Shown piece by piece: positions 45,239-54,400 of a DNA stretch of 56,278 nt. The DNA comes from an uncultured Clostridia bacterium. Lineage in GTDB: Bacteria > Bacillota > Clostridia > TANB77 > CAG-508. Under the pieces are notes generated by a model that was not told the DNA's origin, searched no databases, and saw only the letters and a program-made list of their open reading frames with translations. How positions within the stretch are numbered: the first letter of the stretch is position 1; every line of letters begins with the position of its first letter. The position numbers were made by a program, and so were the translations under genes. The DNA lies in contig CALXCG010000003.1 in assembly GCA_944386745.1 (NCBI GenBank), positions 1-56,278 on the forward strand, written 5' to 3'.

Positions 45239-45267
45239 TTGGAAAATAATGTAAATGGTGCTACAAT
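45239..45267 (+). promoter_or_regulatory. Promoter of spoIIAA-spoIIAB-sigF
   Basis: TTGGAA (45239-45244) and TACAAT (45262-45267) with 17 bp spacing fit SigA; the TTGGAAAAT element also partly resembles a sigma-H -35, the sigma that drives spoIIA in Bacillus. Confidence 0.55.
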
Positions 45268-45294
45268 TTGATTAGAAAAACAAAGGAGGCAAAA

Positions 45295-45633
45295 ATGGAA
45301 TCTAAATTTTATGAAAAGGACAAGCTATTGGTCTTTAAAATTTCAGATGAAATTGATGACCATAATGTTCAAAAGATAAGGGGGAAAGTTGATTATGAAA
45401 TTGAGAGATATATGCCAAAAAGAATTATATTTGATTTTGATAGTGTTTCTTTCATGGATAGTGCGGGAATAGGTCTAATGATAGGTAGATACAAATTTGC
45501 AACAATGCTTGGAGCAAAAGTTGAAATGATAAATGTACAAGGAAATGTAAAAAGAATTTTTGAGATGAGTGGAATTTTAAGATTAATTCCTCTTGTGGAA
45601 GATATAAGAGATATAGATGAAAAAGTATCATAA
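45295..45633 (+). CDS. spoIIAA: Anti-sigma F factor antagonist SpoIIAA
   Basis: SpoIIAA, a STAS-domain protein of about 112 residues, frees sigma F by displacing it from SpoIIAB; SpoIIAB inactivates it by phosphorylating a serine. The key segment is SFMDSAGIGLMIGRYK, with that serine near residue 56. The frame is open from a TTG at 45268, but AAAGGAGG at 45282-45289 puts the start at the ATG 45295. Spo0A boxes and the promoter lie just upstream, and spoIIAB follows 64 bp after the stop. Confidence 0.95.
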   Translation: MESKFYEKDKLLVFKISDEIDDHNVQKIRGKVDYEIERYMPKRIIFDFDSVSFMDSAGIGLMIGRYKFATMLGAKVEMINVQGNVKRIFEMSGILRLIPLVEDIRDIDEKVS

Positions 45634-45697
45634 AATGTAACAATTTATTTTAATAAGAATGAAAATTTCATTTATACAGGTGGGAGGATAAAAATAA

Positions 45698-46174
45698 ATG
45701 AAAGAAAAATTTGAAAATGAAATGAAACTTGAGTTTATAAGTAAATCTAGTAATGAAGCATTTGCAAGGGTTGCAGTTGCAGCATTTGCAGCACAATTAG
45801 ATCCAACGATTGAAGAACTAGCAGATATAAAAACAGCGGTTTCTGAAGCTGTTACAAATAGTATTATTCATGGTTATGAGGACAAGCAAGGAATAATAAA
45901 AATAGTATGTAAGCTAAAAGAAAATGAAATAATAATAGAAATTTCAGATACAGGAAAAGGTATTGAAGATATTGAAGCTGCAAAAGAGCCATTATATACT
46001 ACGAAGCCAAATTTAGAAAGATCTGGAATGGGATTTACTATAATGGAGAGCTTCATGGATAGTATGGAAATCGAATCAATAGTAGGATTAGGGACAAAAG
46101 TCACTATGTCCAAAAAGATTAAAGAAAAAGAAGAAAAAACTGAAGATGAATTTGGGATATTAGTAAATGACTAA
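45698..46174 (+). CDS. spoIIAB: Anti-sigma F factor SpoIIAB
   Basis: SpoIIAB is the GHKL-family kinase and anti-sigma factor that holds sigma F inactive before asymmetric division and phosphorylates SpoIIAA. The 158-residue protein has the N-box [15 protein letters not shown], the G1 box [11 protein letters not shown] and the G2 box [14 protein letters not shown]. It is about 12 residues longer at the C-terminus than Bacillus SpoIIAB. A GGGAGG lies before the ATG; the sigF gene follows 44 bp later. Confidence 0.96.
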   Translation: MKEKFENEMKLEFISKSSNEAFARVAVAAFAAQLDPTIEELADIKTAVSEAVTNSIIHGYEDKQGIIKIVCKLKENEIIIEISDTGKGIEDIEAAKEPLYTTKPNLERSGMGFTIMESFMDSMEIESIVGLGTKVTMSKKIKEKEEKTEDEFGILVND

Positions 46175-46218
46175 ACTAAATTTGCTAATACAACAATACA
46201 AGAGGAGTACATTGATAT

Positions 46219-46974
46219 ATGTGTGAAGAAGATATACAAAAAATAGAGAAAGCCCAAAGTGGAGATAAAAATGCTTTAGAAGAGTTAATTGAAGAGAACA
46301 ATGGGCTTATCTGGAGTATAGTAAAAAGATTTTATGGAAGAGGTCATGAACCAGAAGATTTATATCAAATTGGATGTTTAGGATTTATCAAGTCAATCAA
46401 AAGATTTAATACAGATTTTGAAGTTAAATTATCAACATACGCAGTTCCGTATATGATAGGAGAAATAAAAAGATATATTAGAGATGATGGACCAGTAAAG
46501 GTTAGTAGAAGTATAAAAGATTTAGGAATAAAAATAAGAGAATTACAAAAAGAAAAAATTAACAAACAAGGAAGAGAACCTAAGATTCAGGAAATAGCAA
46601 AAGAACTAAATGTGGATTTAGATGATGTAATTTTGGCTATGGAAGCTACAAATTCTGTTGAATCAATTGAAGGTACAAAACATATAAATAATAAAGATGG
46701 AAAAAGTATAAGTTTATTAGATACATTGTCAACAGAAAAAAATGAAGAAGAAACAATTACAAATAAATTAGCAATTGGGCAGTTAATAAAAGATTTAAAT
46801 GACAGAGAAAAAGAGATAATTTTATTAAGATATTATAAAGAGAAAACACAAGCACAAGTCGCAAAAATTTTAGGAATTAGTCAAGTACAAGTTTCGCGAT
46901 TAGAAAGAAAAATATTAGAAAATATGAGGAGAAAAATGACAACGTCCCCAACGCGACATGAGAGGAGAAGATGA
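46219..46974 (+). CDS. sigF: RNA polymerase sigma-F factor
   Basis: Sigma F is the first forespore-specific sigma factor. The 251-residue protein has region 2 (LIWSIVKRFYGRGHEPEDLYQ through KLSTYAVPYMIGEIKR), region 3 with GREPKIQEIAKELNV, and region 4 with LNDREKEIILLRYYKEKTQ and the recognition helix QVQVSRLERKI. The last 12 residues (TTSPTRHERRR and nearby) are encoded by a half copy of the GGGAC hairpin repeat. That repeat also carries the GAGGAGA used as the ribosome-binding site of spoIID, so both genes depend on it. Confidence 0.96.
   Translation: MCEEDIQKIEKAQSGDKNALEELIEENNGLIWSIVKRFYGRGHEPEDLYQIGCLGFIKSIKRFNTDFEVKLSTYAVPYMIGEIKRYIRDDGPVKVSRSIKDLGIKIRELQKEKINKQGREPKIQEIAKELNVDLDDVILAMEATNSVESIEGTKHINNKDGKSISLLDTLSTEKNEEETITNKLAIGQLIKDLNDREKEIILLRYYKEKTQAQVAKILGISQVQVSRLERKILENMRRKMTTSPTRHERRR
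46936..46957 (-). repeat. GGGAC hairpin repeat, short class, half copy (B5)
   Basis: AACGTCCCCA next to CGCGACA resembles the right half of copies B2-B4; the left arm is replaced by sigF sequence. It lies in the last codons of sigF. Confidence 0.6.
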
Positions 46975-46978
46975 AATT

Positions 46979-48028
46979 ATGAAAAAAATTGTTATATATT
47001 TTCTAATGTTTATTTTTATATGTTTTATTTTGCCAGCACTTTTAACAAAAAATGATATAGCAACAAGTGCATTAGATGAAGCAAATAATGAAGAAGAGAG
47101 TGGAATCAACCAAGAAAATCAAGAAAACCAAGCAGAAAATAGTATACAATATACAGAATATAATTATGAAAAATATGGAACAATAAAGTTATTGCATTCC
47201 AAAACTGAGGAAATAGAAGAAGTAAAATTAGATGATTACTTGTGTAATGTTGTATCGGCAGAAATGCCAGCAGATTTTGAATTAGAAGCATTAAAAGCAC
47301 AGGCAATAGTTGCAAGAACTTATACTATATATAAAATACAAAACAAAAAACATGATAATGCAGATATATGTGATGATTCAGCTTGTTGTCAGGCATGGAT
47401 TTCAAAAGAAGATAGACTAAATAGATGGGATGAAAATCTAAGAGAAAGCAATTGGGCAAAAATTGAGCAATGTGTATATGGAACAGCTGGAAAAATAATT
47501 ACATATAATAATCAACCAATAAATGCATTCTTTCATTCTAATAGTGGTGGAGCAACAGAATTACCTGTAAATGTTTGGGGTGGTGGAAGTGACATGCCAT
47601 ATTTACAAGTTGTTGAAACATCAGGTGAAGATGAATATACTCAATATGCTTCAGAAGTTGAATTAACTCAAGATGAATTATTGGCAAAACTAAAAGAAAA
47701 ATATTCTGATATACAAATTGATTTTAATAATGATGAAGATATTAAAATATTGGAATATACAGATAGTAATAGGGTGAAAACTGTGAAGTTTGGAAATCAT
47801 GAAATAGCAGGTACAGAAGTGAGAAGCATTTTTGGATTAAGGTCAACAAATTTTGAAATAACAAAACAAGATGGAAATATAAAATTTACTGTAAAAGGCT
47901 ATGGTCATGGTGTTGGCATGAGTCAAACAGGAGCTGATAGTTTAGCAAAACAAGGAAGTAATTGTGAAGATATAATTCATCATTTTTATACTGATGTTGA
48001 AATAAAAGAAGTAAATGATTTAAATTAA
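46979..48028 (+). CDS. spoIID: Stage II sporulation protein D (lytic transglycosylase)
   Basis: SpoIID cleaves peptidoglycan glycan strands during engulfment, working with SpoIIP. The protein has about 349 residues: an N-terminal membrane anchor (about 3-25), LDDYLCNVVSAEMPADFELEALKAQ split across the SpoIID/LytB domain start, FHSNSGGATE near residue 185, and YGHGVGMSQTGA near residue 315. A frame begins at 46958 inside sigF, but GAGGAGA at 46961 and the ATG at 46979 are the natural start. Being directly downstream of sigF gives a compact engulfment-gene cluster. Confidence 0.93.
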   Translation: MKKIVIYFLMFIFICFILPALLTKNDIATSALDEANNEEESGINQENQENQAENSIQYTEYNYEKYGTIKLLHSKTEEIEEVKLDDYLCNVVSAEMPADFELEALKAQAIVARTYTIYKIQNKKHDNADICDDSACCQAWISKEDRLNRWDENLRESNWAKIEQCVYGTAGKIITYNNQPINAFFHSNSGGATELPVNVWGGGSDMPYLQVVETSGEDEYTQYASEVELTQDELLAKLKEKYSDIQIDFNNDEDIKILEYTDSNRVKTVKFGNHEIAGTEVRSIFGLRSTNFEITKQDGNIKFTVKGYGHGVGMSQTGADSLAKQGSNCEDIIHHFYTDVEIKEVNDLN

Positions 48029-48046
48029 AAAATAAATTGCAAAAAT

Positions 48047-48074
48047 GTATATTCTTCTTAAAACAGGAAATACT
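48047..48074 (+). promoter_or_regulatory. Putative sigma-F promoter of spoIIQ
   Basis: GTATA (48047-48051) and GGAAATACT (48066-48074) fit the sigma-F -35 and -10 (GGnnAnAnT) with a 14 bp gap, about 35 bp before the start. This fits the forespore-specific expression of spoIIQ known elsewhere. Confidence 0.55.
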
Positions 48075-48108
48075 TGTAATATATATAAGTATTTGAAAGG
48101 AGAATATT

Positions 48109-48960
48109 ATGGGAAGAAATAATAGAAGAATGAAAGAGATGTCTACAAGTGATAAAATCATTTTATATTCTACAATAGGAGTGATTATTTTAGCAGTTAT
48201 AATTACGGCTTTATTTCTATATAGTAAAAAGCTAAATGATGATGTAAGAAATAGCACAATGAGCCTTGAAGATATGGCAAATTTAACAAATAATACTTCA
48301 CAAGAAAGTGAAAGTGCAAGTACAGAGATAGGAAAATCAGTGGAAGAAGCTGAAAATGAAATGAACAGTACGAATAACACAAATAGTACGAATAGTGCAA
48401 ATACTACAAATAGTATAAATTCTAATACAACAAACACTAATAATATCGTAAGCAATATAGGTAATAGCAATGCAAATAATGTAAATGCTACAAATTCTAG
48501 TAATAATTCAGTAGCTACTGCATCAGAAAACCAAGAAACTGAAACAAAGAAAGAAATAAGTTTCGAAAGACCAGTAGAAGGTGAAATTGTAAGAGAATAT
48601 GCTAAAGACAGTCTAATTTATTCTGAAACATTGCAAGAATGGACAACACACACTGGAATAGATATAAAAGCTGATAAAACGACAGTAGTAAAAGCAGCAG
48701 AAGCAGGAACTATAAAATCAATAAAAAATGATCCGAGATATGGTTTAACAATAGTAATAGAACATGATGACCAATACCAGACTATATATTCAAATTTATT
48801 GACTTCTGAATTTGTTGTTGAAGGAGAGAAAGTAGAAAAAGGACAGGCAATAGGAACAGTTGGAAATACAGCAGTATTTGAGATTGCTGATGAGCCACAT
48901 CTTCATTTTGAGATTTGGAAAGATTCTTTGCCAGTTGATCCAACTAGGTTAATGAAATAG
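48109..48960 (+). CDS. spoIIQ: Stage II sporulation protein Q (LytM/M23 domain)
   Basis: SpoIIQ spans the forespore membrane and binds SpoIIIAH to hold the two compartments together. The 283-residue protein has one membrane helix (about 20-43), an Asn/Thr/Ser-rich linker (about 60-140) and a C-terminal M23 domain with THTGIDIKAD and PHLHFEIW. Both the HxxxD and HxH zinc motifs are intact, unlike Bacillus SpoIIQ, so this protein may be an active endopeptidase, as in Clostridioides. It is 80 bp after spoIID with its own sigma-F-like promoter. Confidence 0.9.
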   Translation: MGRNNRRMKEMSTSDKIILYSTIGVIILAVIITALFLYSKKLNDDVRNSTMSLEDMANLTNNTSQESESASTEIGKSVEEAENEMNSTNNTNSTNSANTTNSINSNTTNTNNIVSNIGNSNANNVNATNSSNNSVATASENQETETKKEISFERPVEGEIVREYAKDSLIYSETLQEWTTHTGIDIKADKTTVVKAAEAGTIKSIKNDPRYGLTIVIEHDDQYQTIYSNLLTSEFVVEGEKVEKGQAIGTVGNTAVFEIADEPHLHFEIWKDSLPVDPTRLMK

Positions 48961-48965
48961 GAAGA

Positions 48966-48997
48966 GGGATTAAGGGACGTTCTTTTAATCCCTTTTT
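48966..48997 (+). terminator. Terminator of spoIIQ with a GGGAC core
   Basis: GGGATTAA (48966-48973) pairs with TTAATCCC (48985-48992) around GGGACGTTC, followed by five T. The repeat core is present, so this is a short relative of the GGGAC family that serves as a terminator. The 354 bp gene-free stretch to 49314 holds this terminator, the promoter at 49059 and an AT-rich 5' leader of about 220 nt in which I see no known riboswitch. Confidence 0.75.
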
Positions 48998-49058
48998 AGT
49001 GAAGATAGTATTTCTACAAAATTTAAAAACTAAAATCTAAAAATTAAATTTAAAGGCA

Positions 49059-49087
49059 TTGACAAAAGAAAAATGGTAATATAAAAT
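49059..49087 (+). promoter_or_regulatory. Promoter of the variable-protein gene
   Basis: A perfect TTGACA (49059-49064) and TAAAAT (49082-49087) have a 17 bp spacer. The start codon is 228 bp downstream, leaving a long leader. A second weak site, TTGACT-16-TATATA, lies at about 49114-49141. Confidence 0.65.
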
Positions 49088-49314
49088 TACAAATGTAAAC
49101 ATTGTATACACAATTGACTATAAATATATCTTAAATATATAACTTATTTTTTAATACTTTATTTGTAATGATTAGAAGTAATGTACAAGATTGTATTTGC
49201 AAGAGTAAAATTAATTTTTAGTTGAACTATTACTAAAAAAGAAATTGGACCAAAAGGAAAATTGTTTACAAAAAATAAAACATTTAACGTAAGAGAAAAA
49301 GAAGGAGGATTACG

Positions 49315-50697
49315 ATGCTAGAAAAAGTAAAAAATAAACAAAAAGAAACGCAAAAAAGTATTAATACACAGGAAAAGGGTATAACATTAATTGCCATAGT
49401 TATCACAATTATTGTGTTATTAATATTAGCCGGAGTTAGCATTGCAACTTTAACAGGACAAAATGGAATACTAACAAGGGCAAATGATGCAAAAGAGCAA
49501 ACAGAGATTGCATCAGTAAAAGAACAAGCGCAGTTAGACATAGCAAATTGGATGGCAGAGAGATTAAAAAATAATGAAGATATAACATTAGATGATTTAA
49601 CAATAAAAAACATAATAGAGATAGAAAATGCAAGTAATAGTAATAAGTATTATAAAGAATTACAAAGTGATAAAATAATAACACCAAATGGATATGAAAT
49701 ATTATATTCAGAATTGTATACAAATAGTAATGGAGGAAATAGTGGTGAGATAGAAACAGAAAGTTTACCATCAACAGCTGAAACAGCACCATTTTTACCA
49801 GAAGGAGCAACACCGACAAATACTGATTGGGATACAGGAGTAACAATAAAAGATAGTAATAATAACGAATGGGTATGGGTAGTAGTACCGAAAAGTGTGA
49901 CAGCAAGTGCAACAGATGACAACCAAATAATGGAAGCATTAATAGACTATGCAAGAGATTATAGAGACAGCTTTTCTGACACTTGGTATAGTGGTTGTGG
50001 ATTAGAAGAAGATGAATACGGAGAGAAATATAGCACTATGTTGCAAAGTATAAAAACATATGGTGGATTTTATATAGGAAAATATGAAGTTGGTTCGTTT
50101 GATAATCCAGTAACATCAGAAAATATCACAAGAGAAACAGTAATACAAAAAGGAGCATATCCATATAATTGGGTAACATGTAGCCAAGCAGAGGATTTAG
50201 CGGAAGAATTAGCAACAGGAGGAAAGACAAGTACATTGATGTTTGGAATACAGTGGGATTTAGTGCTAACATATTTGGAAACAAGTGGAGGATTAACATA
50301 TAATGAATTAGCAGAGGATTCAACAAGTAGGGGGAACTATAGAAATAGTAGTTTTCCAGTAGCAGAAGGAAATAAATATGCGATTTATAGTAATTATAGT
50401 TTAGGAGAATGGGCTGATGTACCAGTGAATTATGATAAACCATCTTTTACAGCAAATGGAAATGGAGTTTTATTATCAACAGGTGCAACAGAAGATAATA
50501 ATATAATGAATATATATGATTTAGCTGGAAATGTAGCTGAATGGACATTAGAAAAAAGTACTGAGACTGATAATCCCTGTGTTTGTAGAGGAGGGGGGTA
50601 TGACGATATTGGCTCTGCTGCTCCAGTCTCTGGACGTGGTAGTATTAGTATTTCTAACAGTCGCATTGACGTTAGTTTTCGACCAGTTTTATATTAA
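49315..50697 (+). CDS. Pilin-like, FGE/C-lectin-fold variable protein (probable DGR target)
   Basis: The 460-residue protein has an N-terminal prepilin-like segment, EKGITLIAIVITIIVLLIL (about 20-38), followed by a helix and then a Ser/Thr-rich linker. The C-terminal domain (about 150-460) has NEWVWVVVP, GGFYIGKYEV, MNIYDLAGNVAEWT, CRGGGY and a final SFRPVLY, typical of formylglycine-generating-enzyme-like/C-lectin folds used in variable proteins of diversity-generating retroelements. The last 40 codons are nearly all NNY and GC-rich. The exposed, membrane-tethered design suggests a variable surface receptor or adhesin. No DGR reverse transcriptase, Avd or template repeat is in the window. 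Confidence 0.82.
   Translation: MLEKVKNKQKETQKSINTQEKGITLIAIVITIIVLLILAGVSIATLTGQNGILTRANDAKEQTEIASVKEQAQLDIANWMAERLKNNEDITLDDLTIKNIIEIENASNSNKYYKELQSDKIITPNGYEILYSELYTNSNGGNSGEIETESLPSTAETAPFLPEGATPTNTDWDTGVTIKDSNNNEWVWVVVPKSVTASATDDNQIMEALIDYARDYRDSFSDTWYSGCGLEEDEYGEKYSTMLQSIKTYGGFYIGKYEVGSFDNPVTSENITRETVIQKGAYPYNWVTCSQAEDLAEELATGGKTSTLMFGIQWDLVLTYLETSGGLTYNELAEDSTSRGNYRNSSFPVAEGNKYAIYSNYSLGEWADVPVNYDKPSFTANGNGVLLSTGATEDNNIMNIYDLAGNVAEWTLEKSTETDNPCVCRGGGYDDIGSAAPVSGRGSISISNSRIDVSFRPVLY
50578..50676 (+). other. Putative DGR variable repeat (VR)
   Basis: Of 33 codons, 27 end in T or C; the rest are AGA, GGA, GGG, GGG, CCA and GGA. The genome otherwise favours codons ending in A. Rare codons CGT, CGC, GGC and GTC cluster here, and G+C is visibly higher than in the flanks. 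The residues before the final SFR are G, D, I, S, A, V and R in NNY codons, as expected if an AAY-rich template was copied with A-to-N changes. Confidence 0.7.
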
Positions 50698-50820
50698 AAT
50701 TTGTTGATTGCATAAAGTATCAAATTTAAGATATAAGCTTAAGTCATGTGATTCAAAGTAGAAATAAAGAAAATGAAAATTTTGCAAGAAAATGAAAAAG
50801 AAAAAAATTTAAAAAAACTC

Positions 50821-50848
50821 TTGCAAAATCCAAAAAACATGATATAAT
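50821..50848 (+). promoter_or_regulatory. Promoter of the ileS T-box leader
   Basis: TTGCAA (50821-50826) and a perfect TATAAT (50843-50848) have a 16 bp spacer, directly before the T-box leader. Bases 50698-50820 show nothing else I can name. Confidence 0.75.
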
Positions 50849-51189
50849 AATTAGCAATGTGAATAAAAAACAAAAACAAGGACACGATAAATAATGTAAC
50901 AACTTAAAGAGAGCCAAAGGTTGCTGTGAATTTGGTAAGTAAAAATTATTTATTATCACCTATGTTGTTGCTAGACTGAAATTGTTAAATATTTTGCAAG
51001 TAAATTGTTAAAATTAAATTTACTAAATACAAAAATAAGTTTAGCCGTAATCTTGCGTTAAAAGAAAAATGAGAGAACAAATTGCAATATAATCAAATTA
51101 GTGATTAATATATAAATTTGTTAAAATAGGTGGTACCGCGGAATTAAAGCTATTTCGTCCTAATACAATAGGACAGAATAGCTTTTTTT
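50849..51189 (+). promoter_or_regulatory. T-box riboswitch upstream of ileS
   Basis: The T-box AGGTGGTACCGCGG is at 51128-51141, followed by a terminator with arms AAAGCTATT and GTCCTA (51146-51162) against TAGGAC and AATAGCTTT (51167-51185), then a T run. Stem I has AAGAGAG and GGTTGCTGTG; ATC at 50955-50957 is a candidate isoleucine specifier by eye. It senses uncharged tRNA-Ile and controls ileS. Confidence 0.92.
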
Positions 51190-51193
51190 GTTC

Positions 51194-51313
51194 AAACAAA
51201 TGAAAATCAGCACCTTGCACATTTTCGTTTCATTATCAAACTTCAATGTACAAAAGTACGATTTCAGCTTGATAATTCAGCAAAAATGCACAATATACTA
51301 ATTTTGATTTATT
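51194..51313 (+). repeat. Long imperfect-hairpin element, copy in the ileS leader
   Basis: This is the second copy of the element at 40677-40800, with scattered differences such as CACC for CATC and GTACGATTT for GTACATTTT. Some stem pairs are kept and others lost. It again sits just after the T-box terminator and before a long-class GGGAC repeat. Confidence 0.75.
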
Positions 51314-51334
51314 TGAAATAAAATTGTAGAGAGA

Positions 51335-51395
51335 TTAAAGGTCCGTCCCCAAATCCCTAAAAACAGGGATTTAGAGGACCGTCCCTTAATCCCGG
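51335..51395 (-). repeat. GGGAC repeat, long class (copy A4)
   Basis: Reverse orientation, nearly identical to copy A3 and in the same place relative to the synthetase start: GGTCCGTCCCCAAATCCCT, then AGGGATTTAGAGGACCGTCC and AATCCCGG, four bases before AAGGAGG. Confidence 0.87.
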
Positions 51396-51413
51396 TTAGA
51401 AGGAGGAAGATGT

Positions 51414-54400
51414 ATGTACAAAAAAGTAGAATTGCCTAAAGAAGGTTTTGTAGGAATTGAAAGACAAGTAGCAGAAGGTTGGAAGAAAAAAGACATCATA
51501 AAAAAGAATTTTGCTATGAATGAAGGAAAAAGATATTTTACATTTTATGATGGACCACCAACAGCAAATGGAAAGCCACATGTTGGACATATTGAAACAA
51601 GGGTAATCAAGGACATTATCCCAAGATACAAAGTTATGAAGGGATATAAAGTTATTAGAAAAGCTGGATGGGATACACATGGATTACCAGTTGAACTTGA
51701 AATTGAAAAGAAGTTAGGAATTTCAGGTAAACAACAAATTGAAGAATATGGTGTAGAAAAGTTTGTTAAAGAATGTAAAGAAAGTGTGTTTACATATGTT
51801 CATATGTGGGAAGAAATGACAAATAAAGTTGGTTTCTGGGTTGATATGGAACATCCATATGTTACATATCACAATGAATATATTGAGTCTGTATGGTGGG
51901 CTTTAAAACAAATGTGGGAAAAAGGTCTTTTATATGAAGGTCATAAAGTTATGCCATATTGCCCAAGATGTGGAACTGCTTTATCTTCACATGAAGTTGC
52001 TCAAGGATATAAAGATGTAAAAGATTTAACTTGTATTGCTAAATTTAAAGTTCTTGATGGACAAAATTTTGATGATAATACATATATTTTAGCATGGACA
52101 ACAACTCCATGGACATTACCATCAAACTTAGCACTTTGTGTTAATAAATCATATGAATATGCTGAAGTAAAAGCAAATATTGGAACAGATGATGAGCCAG
52201 TATATGAAAACTATATTTTAGCTAAAGATTTGATTGAATCAGTATTAAAAGAAACACCATATGATGTTGTAAAAACATTTAAAGGTGAAGAATTGCTAGG
52301 AATAAAATATGAAAGATTAATGCCATTTGGAGAAGTTAAAGGAAAGGCATTTGAAGTTATCCATGGAGACTATGTAACATTAACAGATGGTACAGGTATT
52401 GTTCATATTGCTCCTGCATATGGTGAAGATGACAGTTTAGTTGCTAAACAAAATGGTATTACATTTATAAATTTAGTAGATAAAGAAGGAAAATTTGTAA
52501 AAGAGGTTAAACCTTGGGCAGGAAGATTTGTTAGAGATTGTAATGAAGATATTTGTAAATGGTTAAAAGAAGAAAACAAATTGTTTAGCAAAGAAAAACA
52601 CATGCACTCATATCCACATTGTTGGAGCTGTGACACACCACTTTTATATTATCCACAAGACAGTTCGTTTGTTGCAATGAGCAACCTAAGAGATGAATTA
52701 GTTGCAAATAACAACAAAGTAAACTGGTATCCAGATACAATTAGAACAGGAAGATTTGGAAAATTCCTAGAAAATGTTATAGACTGGGGAATCTCTAGAG
52801 ATAGATATTGGGGAACACCACTTCCAATCTGGACTTGCGAAGATGAGAATTGTGGACATAGAGAATGTATTGGTTCAATTGCAGAATTAAAAGAAAAAGC
52901 AATTGATTGCCCAGATGATATCGAACTTCACAAACCATATATTGATAATGTATATTTAAAATGTCCAAAATGCGGAAAGAAAATGAAAAGAGCAAAAGAA
53001 GTTATAGACTGTTGGTTTGATTCTGGTTCAATGCCTTTTGCACAATGGCATTATCCATTTGAAAACGAAGATATGTTTAAAAATAACTTCCCAGCACAAT
53101 TTATTTCAGAAGCTGTTGATCAAACAAGAGGATGGTTCTATACTTTAACTGCTGTTGGAACAGCACTATTTAATAGGTCTCCATTTGAAAACTGTATAGT
53201 ACTTGGTCATGTATTAGATGAACATGGACAAAAAATGTCTAAATCTAAAGGTAATGGTGTGGATCCAATGGTTCTATTAGATACAGTAGGTGCAGATGCA
53301 ACAAGATGGCATTTCTATACATGTAGCGCACCATGGCTTCCAACAAGACTTGGACTAAAAAATGTACAAGAAACACAAAGAGGATTTATAAGTACATTAT
53401 GGAATGTATATTCTTTCTATGTACTATATGCAGAAATAGACCAATTTAATCCATTAAAATATAGTGACTTTGAATTAACAAATGTAATGGATAAATGGAT
53501 TATCTCTAAATTAAATACACTTGTAAAAGAAGTAGCTGAAAAACTAGATAGTTATGATATAACAAATGCAGCACTATTAATTGAAAACTTCACAGATGAA
53601 CTTTCAAACTGGTATGTACGTAGAAATAGAGAGAGATTTTGGAGTCAAGAATTAAATGACGAAAAAATCGGAGCATATGTTACATTGTATAAAGTTCTTA
53701 CAACATTAATAAAAGTAGCAGCACCATTTGTTCCATTCATAACAGATGAAATATACCAAAATCTAGTAGTTAATTTAGATAAAACAGCTCCAGAAAGTGT
53801 ACATTTATGCTTGTGGCCAGAAGTAGATGAAAAAGCAATTAATCCAGAGCTTGAAAAAGAAATGGATTTAGCATATAAAATTGTAAAATTGGGTAGAAGT
53901 GCAAGAAATTCTGCTAATATTAAAAACAGACAACCACTTTCAAAAATGCTTATTTCAGTTGATACATTACCTAAATACTATGAAGATATAGTAAAAGAAG
54001 AACTAAATGTAAAAGAAATCGAATTAGGTGCTGAAATGGGAGAATATGTAGATTTTGAAATTAAGCCAAACTTACCAGTCCTAGGAAAAGAATATGGAAA
54101 ACTAATCCCAAGAATTAGAGAAGAAATATCAAAGAAAAACCAAATGGACTTAGCAAATACAGTAAAAAATGGTGGAGTAGAGTACATAGAAATTGATGAT
54201 ACTCAAATAGAATTAAATTCAGAAAATTTACTTGTAACAATGCAAGGAAAAGACGGCTTTGCATTTAGTGGAGAAGGAGAAATTGGAGTTGTATTAGATA
54301 CTCAAATAACTAAAGAATTAAAAGAAGAAGGATATGTAAGAGAAGTTTTATCAAAAGTTCAAAATATGAGAAAAGATAAAGGCTTTGAAGTTCTAGATAA

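Noticed and set aside
49436..49954. Minus-strand frame of 172 codons opposite the variable protein
   Set aside because: It is low-complexity Leu/Tyr/His-rich sequence typical of a reverse shadow and has no start signal.
48961..51413. DGR template repeat, Avd or reverse transcriptase next to the variable protein
   Set aside because: The gene-free stretches on both sides hold only promoters, a terminator, the T-box and repeats; no reverse-transcriptase motifs occur in any frame of the window.
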